Made by a program: the position numbers and the translations under genes. Below, in pieces: positions 20,280-30,151 of a stretch of DNA of 64,000 nucleotides; the stretch's first letter is position 1; each line of letters begins with the position of its first letter. The notes under the pieces are model-generated. The model saw only the letters and a program-made list of their open reading frames with translations. It did no database searches and was not told the origin of the DNA. The stretch comes from Spiroplasma floricola 23-6 (GTDB taxonomy: Bacteria; Bacillota_I; Bacilli_A; Mycoplasmatales; Mycoplasmataceae), in NCBI RefSeq assembly GCF_002813555.1, contig NZ_CP025057.1, positions 1,220,131-1,284,130 on the forward strand, written 5' to 3'.

Positions 20280-21227
20280 TTATTCAATTAAACTACTTAA
20301 ATCATTAACTAAAGATTTTATCTCTTTTCAACTATCAAGCTTAGCTCCAGAAGCTAACTTATGACCTCCACCATTATAATTAACTGCTATTGAGTTTATA
20401 TCAAACTCTCTGCTTCTAATTGAGACTTTTATTTTATCACTGTCAATAGTTTTATATGCAAGAGCTCATATTTTCACTTCTTTAATACCTGACAAAACTG
20501 TTAAAGCACTTTTAATTTCTTCTTCACCAAGATCTAAATTTTTAAAATATTTCGTTTTAACTTTTATAAAAGCTATTTGATTTTTATTATAAAATTTAGC
20601 GATACTAAATGCTTTATTATGTCATTTTGCTAATTTTAATTCTTTTAGAAATAATTGTGAATATATCTCTGTAATTATAACACCAGCTTCAACTAAAATT
20701 TTTGCAGCTTGAAAAGTACTTCCATTTGTTTTATCAAAAAGAAATCTTCCTGAATCAGTTATTAAACCATAATAAAGATAAGTGCCAGCCTCTTTTGTTA
20801 TTTTTAAATTATTTTGATTAGCTCACAGTGTAATAACTTGAGTACATGCTATTGCACTTACATCTACTATTTTGTTTTTTGTAAATTCATCAACTTCTAA
20901 ATGATGATCAATTTTAAAAACTTCTTTAACTTCATTTTTAAATTCAAAATCAACTCTATCAAAGTTTGCAACATCAACAGTAATTAAAAGTGCAGATGAT
21001 ATAATATCTTTATTTAACTTAGACTCATCTTCTTCTCTTAAACCTAAATTTAATTTTTCTCCTACAACATATACACTTTTATTTTCAAAGTTTTTTAAAA
21101 TAATTTCTCTTAAACCATATGCGCTTCCTTGTGTGTCTCAATCTGGAGAAACATGCTTTGAAATTATTATATTTTTATATTCTTTAATTTTTTTAATTAA
21201 CACTAATTCATTATCTTTTATTTTCAT
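20280..21227 (-). CDS. DHH/DHHA1 family phosphoesterase, NrnA-like
   Basis: Member of the DHH family that includes nano-RNase/pAp-phosphatase NrnA; 315 residues. N-terminal DHH domain: SKHVSPDWDTQGSAYGL (motif I, His and Asp ligands), LLITVDVANFDR, and the hallmark FKIDHHLEV. LITDSGRF follows. The C-terminal DHHA1 domain ends with NGGGHKLASGA, which binds the substrate phosphate. All metal ligands appear present. Several UGA tryptophans. The start at 21227 follows AAGGAGAAAT, 8 nt after the stop of the upstream gene. It could degrade short RNAs or pAp; substrate not determinable here. Confidence 0.9.
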
Positions 21228-21235
21228 ATTTCTCC

Positions 21236-23086
21236 TTACATAATTTTTAAGATTGAATCTTCTCCAATGTATAATTTAACTTTCTCTTCAATTTCAAATT
21301 TTTGAGTTGAATAAAAGTATATTTTTAAATTGGTTTCTTTTATTAAAGCTTCATACATATTTGGATCTGCGAATTTATTATTTTCAATTATTGTTCCTAC
21401 TAATTCTATAATGTAATTTTTATTTTCTTTTTTATTTGTATAAACTTTCATTGGATTAATAACTAATTTACCCACTTGGTCAAAAATATCACTTTGAGTT
21501 TTAGTTGTTTCATTCATTGTTTCTAATTTTTTACCATCATATTTATAACTAAATCGATTATTTTTTGCAAAGAAATCTCCCCCATAAGTTGAATAATATT
21601 TTTTCAAGATTTCATCTAAACTGTTTTCAACAAGTTCTTGTTCATTTATTAAATAAATATTCTTATTAAATTGAGCAATATCATTAATATTATCTTCAAT
21701 AAAAACTATTGAAAAATGCGAATCTAAATTAAATAAATTATCAATTACACTTAGTAAATTTTGTTTTTCAGTATGATTTAATTTTGCAAGTACATTATAA
21801 AAAATAAGATTATATTTTTTTAAATATATTGCAGTTAGTAATTGAAATCAAATTTCTTCCATTTTACTCAACTTAAATGAAAGTAAATTAAATTCAAATC
21901 CAAGTTGTTTTGCTGTTTCATCAATAAATAAAGTTGATTGCTTGTAAACTGATGAGATTTCTCTTTTTAATCGATCTTTGTGAACTTTAAATTCATCAAT
22001 TTCTCCTTTTTCACAATTATCATTTAATACTCTTTTGTGATATTTGTGCATTACTTCAACAATTTTTCCTCTTAAAGTAGTTGCTTCATCTGAAAGACCT
22101 TCAAAAAACATTTTTTCTTGTTTCTTTTTAAATTCAAATCTTTGATCATAAGAGGCTTTTCTTCATGTAAATAGTTCATCAAGATTTCTTATTCTTTTTT
22201 TTATAATTTCAGCTTTATTCAATTCAAAAACAATTTGTTTTTTAAGACCTTTAATTATAAAGTTATTTTTTGAGATTTTTGCTTTTATATTATTTACTTG
22301 TAAATCTAGTATTTTCAATTGTTTTCTAGTTACAAAGTTAATTTGATGGAAATTCAATTCTTTAGCTAATTTTCTTTTTTGTTTATCTTTTGATTTTTTA
22401 GTTACATATTCACAAGTACACAATGATGATAATTCCATAAATGTATAAACTTTATCAAAAAGAGTTTGTAAGAAAGTTTGAATGAATTCTAAATTTTGAG
22501 TCTTTTCAACTAGATAATAATAATCTTTAATAATAATTCTGATATGTTCTTCCATGTCTCCATAGCTTTTTTGTAAATTAGTATTATTAAATTTGACTAT
22601 TTGATTTAAAAACTCTGAAACTCACTGTTCTTCAATTTCAATAGAGTTGTTTATGAATTTTGAAATCATAGTCTCTATTTTATCTCTCATTTCTAAATCA
22701 GTTTTATTATTTTTAGATGTTGAAAAAGATAAATAAGAATATTTTTTATTTATATAATTAATCTTTGCTTGACTGTAAAAATTTTTATTTAAAAGCAATG
22801 ATGTATATAATCAAAATTTTTCAGGTCATTTTCTAAATAAAGTATTTGCTTTAATGACAGCAACTTTTCTTTTTGTTCATTGTTTATTAACTTTATCATA
22901 TCCATCAATTTTAAATAAACCATTTTTTACAAGATATTTACCTTGTAAAATATTTTTAAAGTTACGTCTTAAGTTTTTATCATAAGAAATGACAGTAGTT
23001 TTTTCAGAATCTTTAGTCCTAAAAGTAGTGCTTTTAGGTGTTAATTTTCTATTAAAAAACTTGGCATTTTGAATTGTAAAGCTCAT
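21236..23086 (-). CDS. Degenerate ABC-ATPase-like protein with long helical insertion, 616 aa
   Basis: One continuous UGA-reading frame from MSFTIQNAKFF (start 23086, GGAGG 8 nt upstream) to TAA at 21236. The N-terminal 90 residues follow the outline of an ABC nucleotide-binding domain (ILQGKYLVKNGLFKIDGYD), but where a Walker A P-loop should be the sequence is SYDKNLRRNF. About 300 charged, helical residues follow, then a segment resembling the end of an ABC domain (YNLIFYNVLAKLNHTEKQN, FSIVFIEDN, LINEQELVENS) and a small beta-rich C-terminus. No LSGGQ was found. The ABC relation is inference from pattern; function unknown. Confidence 0.55.
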
Positions 23087-23141
23087 ATAAAAGACCTCCA
23101 TAACCTTATTATTGTATAACATTTTAAAATAAAAATAATAA

Positions 23142-23166
23142 AACTAGACCAATTACTAGTCTAGTT
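23142..23166 (-). terminator. Terminator after rpmE
   Basis: AACTAGAC and GTCTAGTT form an 8-bp stem with a 9-nt loop just after the rpmE stop, followed on the minus strand by a T-rich run. Confidence 0.65.
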
Positions 23167-23178
23167 GTTTGTATTAAA

Positions 23179-23469
23179 TTATTTTTTAGCCTCTTTTGAT
23201 TTTTTTTGATTTTCAGCTTTTTGAGCAGCTGATGCTTTTTCAACTTCAGCAAGTTTTGCGTCTTTTTTAGCAAATTTTTCTTTGAATTTTTCAACACGTC
23301 CCTCTGCGTTTGCAAAGTTTTGTTTTCCAGTGTAGAAAGGATGACAATTTGAACAAGTATCGATTCTTACTTCTTCACCTTTTGTTGATCCTGACATGAA
23401 TTCATTGCTGCAAGTTGTACAAACAAATTTAGCTTCGAAATATTGTGGATGTATATTTGCTTTTGGCAT
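23179..23469 (-). CDS. rpmE: 50S ribosomal protein L31
   Basis: Large-subunit protein at the central protuberance. MPKANIHPQYFEAKF opens the family core, with zinc-type CTTC and CSNC pairs, so this is the Cys-containing form of L31. HPFYTGKQ is the conserved end of the family domain at about residue 50. Residues 60-96 are a Lys/Ala/Glu-rich extension beyond the usual 66-90 residues, common in mollicutes. Monocistronic, with its own terminator. Confidence 0.95.
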   Translation of the reverse strand: MPKANIHPQYFEAKFVCTTCSNEFMSGSTKGEEVRIDTCSNCHPFYTGKQNFANAEGRVEKFKEKFAKKDAKLAEVEKASAAQKAENQKKSKEAKK

Positions 23470-23572
23470 GTTTTCACCGTCCTTTATTTAAAGTCTCTCT
23501 AATACAAAGTAAATAATACCATATTTTTTCGAAATGTTATTTATTTTATATTTTTATTTAATAAAAAGTCTT

Positions 23573-25036
23573 TTAAATAAAGGAATTTGCAATAAAGTAG
23601 AGAATAAATATTACATCTAAACTTCAAATTACAGGACCAATTTCTTTCAGTTTTCCTGTTGCCATTGAACCAACTGTATAGGCAATAATTGCAAGTGCAA
23701 TACCATTTGCAATATTGTAAGTGATTATCATAAATAAAATTGAGAAAAACGCTGCTATAGCCATTTCAGGTTTATTTCATTCAATTCCTGTTATGGACTT
23801 AATCACTACAGTTCCAATAAATACAGTTGCAGCTCCAGTTATACAAGAAGGCATCATTTGAAATATTGGAAATATAACTATACTTAAAAGTAAACCCATT
23901 GAAGTAACAAGAGAAGCAAAACCAGTTCTTGCTCCTTGTGAAACTCCAACACAACTTTCAGCATAACATGCAATGTTGGAAACACCAATTGATGCTCCAA
24001 CAATTGTTGATGCACCATCAATTATTAATGCTCTTTGTGGAATATCAGATTCAACTCCCGATTCCCTGTTCATTTCCACATTAACAGCAGTAATTGTTCC
24101 AGTTGCATCAAAAAAAGTAAGTATAATAAAAACAAAAATAGAGACATACATTGTTGGATTTGATCATATCTTAGTATTTGTAAATTCACTTCAAGTAGAT
24201 GAAATATTAGAAGCAAAGCCTTTGAATAATTTTGCGTAATTTCATTTATTGGAATCTCATTTGGCACTACCAAATGATTGATTTATTGCATGATTATCTA
24301 TCGTGTTAGCTAAAATAATAGCTATTATAAAACCTATAACCATAACAACAGCTACAGGAGCAAAGAATTTTTTGAAGTTTAAGAAAATAGCTGTAAGTAA
24401 AACAATTGATCCTAAAATTATTTCTGGGTAATTTAATTTAAAATTACTCAATTCAGCTATCGGTAAACCCCCTTCGCTTTTTTGTACTCATCCTATATTT
24501 GCAATTCCTACATATGCAATAAAAAATCCGATTCCTACACCAATTGCTAAGTGAAGTGATTTTGGAAGACTTTTAATAATAAGTGTTCTTAATTTAGTAA
24601 CAGAGATTATACAAAACATTATTCCTGAAATACTAGTTGCTATCAAAGCCCCTTCATATCCTAGTCCTCCTGAATTAGCTACACTGAATGTAAACATAGC
24701 ATTTACACCCATACTTGGAGCAAGTGCAATAGGCACATTTGCAGCAATGCCCATCACAAATGTTGCTAAAAATGACATTATTGCTGTTGCTAAAAATACT
24801 CCATCAGCATTCATAAATGAATTTGAATCATTTATACTTTGTGCACCACTAAGTATTCCTGGTTCTACAGACAAAATATAAATCATTGATAATAAAGTGG
24901 AAATACCTCCAATTATTTCCTTTTTAAAAGTCGTTTTCATTTTACCAAAGCCAAAATATTTAGCTATTGGATTATTTGAAACAATTAAAGAGTCCTTGCC
25001 CTTTTCACCCTTAAAATTATTTTCTTTAATATTCAT
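23573..25036 (-). CDS. NCS2/AzgA-type purine permease
   Basis: Proton-coupled uptake of guanine, hypoxanthine or related purines; 487 residues with about 12-13 membrane segments. AzgA-subfamily hallmarks are GVNAMFTFSVANS after APSM and TFFDATGTI in the middle. The frame is complete once several UGA tryptophans are read. The N-terminus (MNIKENNFKGEKGKDSL) is cytoplasmic. A purine riboswitch precedes it at 25154-25229, which supports a purine substrate. It has no close partner genes; rpmE lies 104 nt downstream. Confidence 0.92.
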
Positions 25037-25153
25037 AGTTTTCCTTTTCTATAAATTCTAAAATACGAAATAAGCTATTTTTTAAAAATAACTTATAAAA
25101 AATTAAAGTTGTAATTAACAGGCACTTGCTTTTGCATTTATTAAAAAAATATA

Positions 25154-25229
25154 AATAGAAATCATAGAGACTAGATAGGTCTAATCGTAGAGACGCCAAC
25201 CCAATATGTTGGTTTATACAAGATCTATT
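25154..25229 (-). promoter_or_regulatory. Purine riboswitch aptamer (C74 type, unusual J3/1)
   Basis: On the minus strand: J1/2 GTATAA; P2 CCAAC and GTTGG closing the loop ATATTGG; J2/3 CGTCTCTAC; P3 GATTAG and CTAGTC closing ACCTAT; then TCTATG. The loop GG and CC can pair as the family's loop-loop contact. P1 is AATAGATC with GATTTCTATT. The residue at the ligand-reading position 74 is C, as in guanine or 2'-deoxyguanosine aptamers, but the preceding residue (73) is U where A is usual. It lies about 120 nt before the purine permease start. Confidence 0.8.
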
Positions 25230-25241
25230 AATTACACTTTT

Positions 25242-25269
25242 ATTTTACATTTTTTTAAAAAAAATACAA
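25242..25269 (-). promoter_or_regulatory. Promoter of the riboswitch and permease transcript
   Basis: TTGTAT (25264-25269) and TAAAAT (25242-25247) with a 16-nt spacer on the minus strand would start the transcript just before the aptamer. Weak match, but correctly placed. Confidence 0.4.
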
Positions 25270-25276
25270 AGAAAAA

Positions 25277-25300
25277 AATAAAAAGTTTAAACTTTTTATT
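25277..25300 (-). terminator. Terminator after the YczE-like gene
   Basis: AATAAAAAGTTT and AAACTTTTTATT form a 12-bp self-complementary stem followed by a T run on the minus strand, 30 nt after the stop. Confidence 0.65.
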
Positions 25301-25330
25301 TTGAAATATTTTTAAATTTTAAATATTTTA

Positions 25331-26182
25331 CTACTCAGCTTTTATCAAACTTTTGTTAGTCAATATATCCATTTTTTCATAATTACAAATTCTATCTAAA
25401 AATAAAATTAAATAATTAACAAGTGGTCCAACAAGAAAAGTAAAGCATACCGTTCCAAGACCAAAATTGGTAAGAAGAAAATCTGTTTTTGTAGATTCAC
25501 CTTGTATAAAAGGGAAAAAAGCAAAACCTAGAGCAAATATAACTATATCAATAAGTAATCTACCAACTGTATAATTTAGTTTTGTTAATCTTAAAAATTG
25601 TGTACAGATATTGTTAAAAGGTCCTAACATTCAACCCGATTTAACTCAAAAACCAATTCCTAGTACAAAACAAAGAAATCCTGCTATAAATAATCAATTT
25701 CTAACTCCAATTGAAGAAGAAATTGATGTGCCATCTCTAGAAACTCATTGACTAACAATAGGCATAAACATTTTTATAATAAAAGGAACACTAAAAGTTA
25801 TTACAAGGTCAGCTATTATTATTCAAACAAATAAAACTCAAATTTTATTTTTTTTTGTTGATTTATAATCATCAATTGAGGGCTTAATAGAAAATGCTAT
25901 AGCAAATAAAATAAGTACTATATTTCAAATTAATAGAGTTGTAGGATAAATGGAAACAAATTTTTCTCCTGACAATGAACCATCACTTCCATATGGTATT
26001 ATTGTTGCTATTATATTATAAAGTGTTCAATCTATTTGACTTCCCCCAACAGCTGGTTGTTGATATAAGGCAAGTCCAAAAGAACTTATAAAAAGTCCTA
26101 AAAATGCTAATATAATTTTTACTAAAATAGATAATCAATGATTACCTATATAAACTTTATTTTCTATAATTCACTTTTTCAT
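25331..26182 (-). CDS. YczE/YyaS-like integral membrane protein
   Basis: 283 residues with six or so membrane segments, including LVKIILAFLGLFISSFGLAL, LLIWNIVLILFAIAF, WVLFVWIIIADLVIT, LFIAGFLCFVLGIGFWV and GLGTVCFTFLVGPLVNYLI. The segment SGWMLGPFNNICTQF resembles the conserved GpwxxLs-type region of the YczE/YitT family, so the family call is moderate. Function unknown. The start MKKWIIENKVYIGNHW follows GAGGAAATAAATAAA. A UGA-coded Trp is the fourth residue. Monocistronic with a terminator. Confidence 0.6.
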
Positions 26183-26219
26183 TTTATTTATTTCCTCATT
26201 TATAAATACTTTACACAAA

Positions 26220-26244
26220 AAAAATAGGCAAAAAACCTATTTTT
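26220..26244 (-). terminator. Terminator of the fba transcript
   Basis: AAAAATAGG and CCTATTTTT form a 9-bp stem with a 7-nt loop, ending inside the last codons of the HTH gene and followed by T residues on the minus strand. Confidence 0.7.
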
Positions 26245-26410
26245 CATATTTAGTTTTCAGAGCTTCGATTCCACCTTGTTCGTATTTCCTAACTCAATTT
26301 CTCAAAGAAACAACACTTACATTTCTTGTTGGTGCAAATTGAGTTGCAGTAACTCCACTGTTTTTAAAATCCTTAATAATTTTCACTTTTTCTTCAACTG
26401 TTAAGTGCAT
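26237..26410 (-). CDS. Small helix-turn-helix protein, 57 aa
   Basis: MHLTVEEKVKIIKDFKNSG begins a short protein matching the N-terminal helix-turn-helix of IS3-type OrfA or HTH_28 proteins: EEKVKII..F..SGVTATQFA...NVSVVSLRNWVRKYEQGG. A UGA encodes the invariant Trp of the third helix. There is no catalytic transposase domain, no inverted repeats and no target duplication visible, so it is either a domesticated remnant or an independent DNA-binding protein. It lies 40 nt downstream of fba and shares its terminator. Confidence 0.7.
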
Positions 26411-26450
26411 TTTCTTCTCTCCTCAATACCTCATAAGCAAAATTTTTTAA

Positions 26451-27344
26451 TTATTTTGCTTTACCTTGACAACCAAATACTTTTGTTAAATCTAAGAATG
26501 TTTGTTTTAAAGCTTTAAATCCTGGTGCAAGCAATTTACGAGGATCAAATCCTTTTGCTTCATCATCTAAGTCTTTTTTAGCTTCAATATATTCTCTTGT
26601 AGCATCTCTAAATGCTAATTGTAATTCTGTATTAACGTTAATTTTTGATATTCCTAATTTAATAGCTTTTTCAACTTGATCTTGAGGAATTCCTGATCCA
26701 CCATGTAATACCATTGGTAATTTACATGCTGCTTGCAATTCTTCTAATGTATCAAATGATAATGATTTTCATCATTCAGGGTATTTTCCGTGAATGTTTC
26801 CTATTCCTGCAGCTAACATTGAGATTCCTGTAGTTGACATTTCAGCAGCTTGTTTAGGATCTCCTAATTCACCTTCACCTACAACACCATCTTCTTCTCC
26901 ACCAATTGAACCAATTTCAGCTTCAACTGATACTTCATGAGAATTTGCAAATTCCATTAATTCTTTAACTTTTGCAATATTTTCTTCATATGGTAAATGT
27001 GATCCATCAAACATAACTGATGAATATCCTGCTTCTATACATTTTTTAGCCATTTCAACTGATTGACCATGATCTAAGTGTAAAGCAACTGGTACAGTAA
27101 TATTTAATGAGTCTAGTAAACCATTAACCATACCAACAACAACTTTAACTCCTCCCATATACTTTAGAGCTCCTTCTGAAGTAGCAATAATTACAGGTGT
27201 TTTTGATTCCTGAGCTGCTTCTAAAATTGCTTTAGTTCATTCTAAGTTATTAATGTTAAAATGCCCAATAGCATATTTATTTGCATGTGCTTCTTTAACC
27301 ATTTCTGTAGAATTCACTAATTTTGAATGATAAATTCTTGACAT
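26451..27344 (-). CDS. fba: Fructose-bisphosphate aldolase, class II
   Basis: Zinc-dependent aldol cleavage of fructose 1,6-bisphosphate in glycolysis; 297 residues. It shows ALHLDHGQS (zinc His and catalytic Asp), SVMFDGSHLP, SVEAEIGSIGGEEDGV (zinc ligands), GNIHGKYPE and VLHGGSGIP, then the NVNTELQLAF end of the barrel. Start MSRIYHSKLVNS at 27344 with GGAGG upstream. UGA tryptophans after INNLE and after GKYPE. Promoter TATAAT at 27385-27390. Confidence 0.97.
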
Positions 27345-27384
27345 ATTTCTATTTCCTCCTATAAAAGATACTTTATACTTTAAC

Positions 27385-27390
27385 ATTATA
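27385..27390 (-). promoter_or_regulatory. fba -10 element
   Basis: GGGGTATAAT on the minus strand, about 40 nt before the fba start codon and just after the end of the ECF-type gene. Confidence 0.5.
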
Positions 27391-27426
27391 CCCCTTTATT
27401 TTTAGTTAATATATCTTTTTCTTGCT

Positions 27427-27960
27427 TTATTGCAACTTTTCAAGTTCAGTTTCATTTTTGTCAATTATCTTTTGTTTTAGTTTAACTTTATTAAAACTAA
27501 AACAAAATATTGAAGCAAAAACAACTGTAAAACTATATTGAATTGAATCTGTTATAACTTCTACAATAGCTACAGAAGAGTCAAAAATTAAATATGCATA
27601 TAATACATATATAAATATTCATATATAACTTATAAATATATTTAAATATAAAGGTATAAATTTTTTTAAAAGTATAAAAGTAATACCTATAAGAATTTTG
27701 ACAATTACAGTTATAGGCATATAAATAAATCCCCCTGCATATAAATCTATTAATATCCCTGAAATAGATGCTGAAGTAATTAATAAAAAAGGATTCAAAA
27801 AGTTTAATAAAGATAAGTAAATTGTATCTGAAATTTGAAATATATTTTTACCACTGATATTTGAAATAAATGTAGATAAGGCACCAATACCAAACATAAG
27901 AGATGTTATTAAACCACAAATTGCAATACTCTTTGTACTTACTCTTTTCACCTTTATCAC
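27427..27960 (-). CDS. ECF-type transporter substrate-binding (S) component
   Basis: 177 residues with about six hydrophobic segments. It follows the S-component pattern: ISDTIYLSLLNFLNPFLLI, SASISGILIDLYAGG, then the conserved YMPITVIVKILIGI. S components bind a vitamin or other micronutrient and work with a shared energising module encoded elsewhere; the substrate cannot be read from sequence. The frame crosses a UGA after IFISYI. The start is a GTG, either 27960 or 27951; TAGGTGAT precedes the second, so the choice is open. It lies 38 nt after pyrG on the same strand. Confidence 0.65.
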
Positions 27961-27982
27961 CTAATTTAATTTTAAATAAAAA

Positions 27983-28010
27983 AACAAAAAATAAGTAATT
28001 ATTTTTTGTT
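27983..28010 (-). terminator. Hairpin at the end of pyrG
   Basis: AACAAAAAATAA and TTATTTTTTGTT form a 12-bp stem with loop GTAA overlapping the pyrG stop codon. It lacks a long T run on the minus strand, so termination may be partial. Confidence 0.5.
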
Positions 28011-29591
28011 AATTGCGTTTATAAATCCCATAAATAGCGGATTTGGTTTATTAGGTCTTGATGTAAATTCTGGATGATATTGAGCAGCTACAAAGAAATC
28101 ATTTTTTGGATATTCGATAATTTCTACTAAATCTTGTTCTAAATATAAACCTGAGAAAACTATACCATTATCTTCAAAAACTTTTCTAAAGTTATTATTA
28201 AACTCATATCTATGTCTATGTCTTTCAATAGCAGTTTTTTGTTTATAAAGACTGTGTGCAATAGTTCCTTCTTTTAAAGAAGTAACATATCTTCCAAGTC
28301 TTAATGTTCCACCAATGTTTTCTCTATTTTTACCTTCCATAATATCAATAATTGGATTTTTTGTATGAGGATTGATTTCTGTTGTATGAGCATCTGGCAA
28401 TTTAATAACATTTCTTGCAAATTCAATACAAGCTACTTGCATACCTAAACATATTCCTAAATAAGGAATATTGTTTTCTCTTGCATATTTAGCTGCAAGA
28501 ATTTTTCCTTCCACACCATCTTCACCAAATCCTCCAGGTACTAAGATTCCCTTAGCACCTTCCAATTCAGCTTTCAAATTCTTTTCTGTAAGTTTTCTAG
28601 CATTAACTCATACAAATTTAATTTTTTTATTAATTTCATATCCTGAAAATTTTAATGATTCCATTACAGATAAATAAGCATCACTTAATTCAACATATTT
28701 TCCAACAATATGAACTGTAAGAATATCTTTTGAGTTATCAATATTATTTACTAATTTTTTTCAATCTTCTAATTTAGTTTCTTTTAAATTTAAAGTTAAT
28801 TGCTTTGCAACAATTTTATGTAAATTACCTTTTTCAATAATCAAAGGTACTTTATAAATAGAGTCACTATCTGGACACTCAATAACATTTTCTACTGAAA
28901 TACTGCAAAGTAATGATATTTTATCTTTTAATTTTTGTTCAAATTCCATTTCACTTCTTGCAACAATAACATCTGGTTGTATACCTAAACTTAATAGTTC
29001 TTTTACTGAATGTTGAATTGGTTTTGTTTTGAACTCTCCTGAAACTTTTAAATAAGGTAATAACGCAACATGAATAAACATTACATTTTCTTTCCCTTTT
29101 TCCATTCTAATTTGTCTCAGAGCTTCTAAAAATGGTTGAGATTCAATATCTCCAACAGTTCCTCCAATTTCTGTAATAACTACATCTGCTTTACTTTCAA
29201 CTTCTGCTTTATAAATTTTTTGTTTTATTTCATTAGTAATGTGAGGAATAACTTGTACAGTTTTACCTCCATATTTACCATTTCTTTCTTTTTCTAAAGT
29301 TTCATAATATATTCTTCCAGCTGATGTTGAAGAGTTTTTTGATAAATTAACATCTATGAATCTTTCATAATGTCCTAAATCTAAATCAGTTTCTCCCCCA
29401 TCATCAGTTACATAAACCTCTCCATGTTCTATTGGATTTATAGTACCAGGATCAATATTTAAATATGGATCAAATTTCTGCATAAATATTTTTAATCCAC
29501 TATTTTTTAAAAGTACTCCAAGAGAACTTCCTGTAATACCTTTTCCTAATCCTGAAACTACTCCTCCTGTGATAAAAATATGTTTTGTCAT
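27999..29591 (-). CDS. pyrG: CTP synthase
   Basis: Converts UTP to CTP with glutamine; 530 residues. N-terminal synthetase domain with [51 protein letters not shown] and [12 protein letters not shown]-terminal glutamine amidotransferase domain with LGICLGMQ (nucleophile Cys) and [12 protein letters not shown] (His-Glu). Both active sites look intact. UGA tryptophans join the domains around KLEDWKKL. Preceded by AAAGGAG. It follows rpoE on the same strand, as in many Firmicutes. Confidence 0.97.
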
Positions 29592-29654
29592 AATTTAATT
29601 CTCCTTTAAAAATAAAAAGTAGCCAATAAAAACTACTTATAATTAAGTTTAATT

Positions 29655-30122
29655 TTAATAATCGTCGTCATCGTCATCATAATCATCATCGTCGTAATCA
29701 TCATCGTCATCGTCATCTATAGTTGAATCAATTGAATCATCATCTGAGTTTAAATTTAATAGATTCTTCATTTTTCCAACACCTTCAGTTGTATCTTCAT
29801 CGTATGTACTTAAACCAAGTATTGATTCAGAATCTAAATCTTCAAATTCCTCTGTTGTTTCAAATTTATCAACATATTCATATTGTTTTTTAACATCATC
29901 GAATTTAAGATATTCTCTTAAACCTCACTTACCATCTGATGTTAATGCAAATCTGTTATCTAAAACTAAATCACTGTAAAGTTCAGCTATTATTTCATTT
30001 TTGCTATCATTGTCTCCACTTATGTCTTTTGAAATTGTATTCCAGATATCTTCAAATGAAGCGCTATCTTTACATTCACTTAAGTAATCATAAGTTAAAT
30101 TAATTGGTGATAGTTTGTTCAT
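29655..30122 (-). CDS. rpoE: DNA-directed RNA polymerase delta subunit
   Basis: 155 residues. N-terminal HARE-type winged helix (LTYDYLSECKDSASFEDIW and NEIIAELYSDLVLDNRF), then a UGA-Trp in GKWGLREYLKFDD. The C-terminus is a disordered tail of nearly pure Asp with occasional Tyr, typical of delta, which weakens nonspecific polymerase-nucleic acid contacts. The tail is encoded by a GAT/GAC microsatellite. Start after GGAGGAAATGTT. It lies 63 nt upstream of pyrG. Confidence 0.92.
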
Positions 30123-30151
30123 AACATTTCCTCCATAATTTCTATTCTACA

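Noticed and set aside
26237..26410. A complete insertion sequence downstream of fba
   Set aside because: Only an HTH segment is present, with no DDE domain, no second ORF and no inverted repeats or target duplication.
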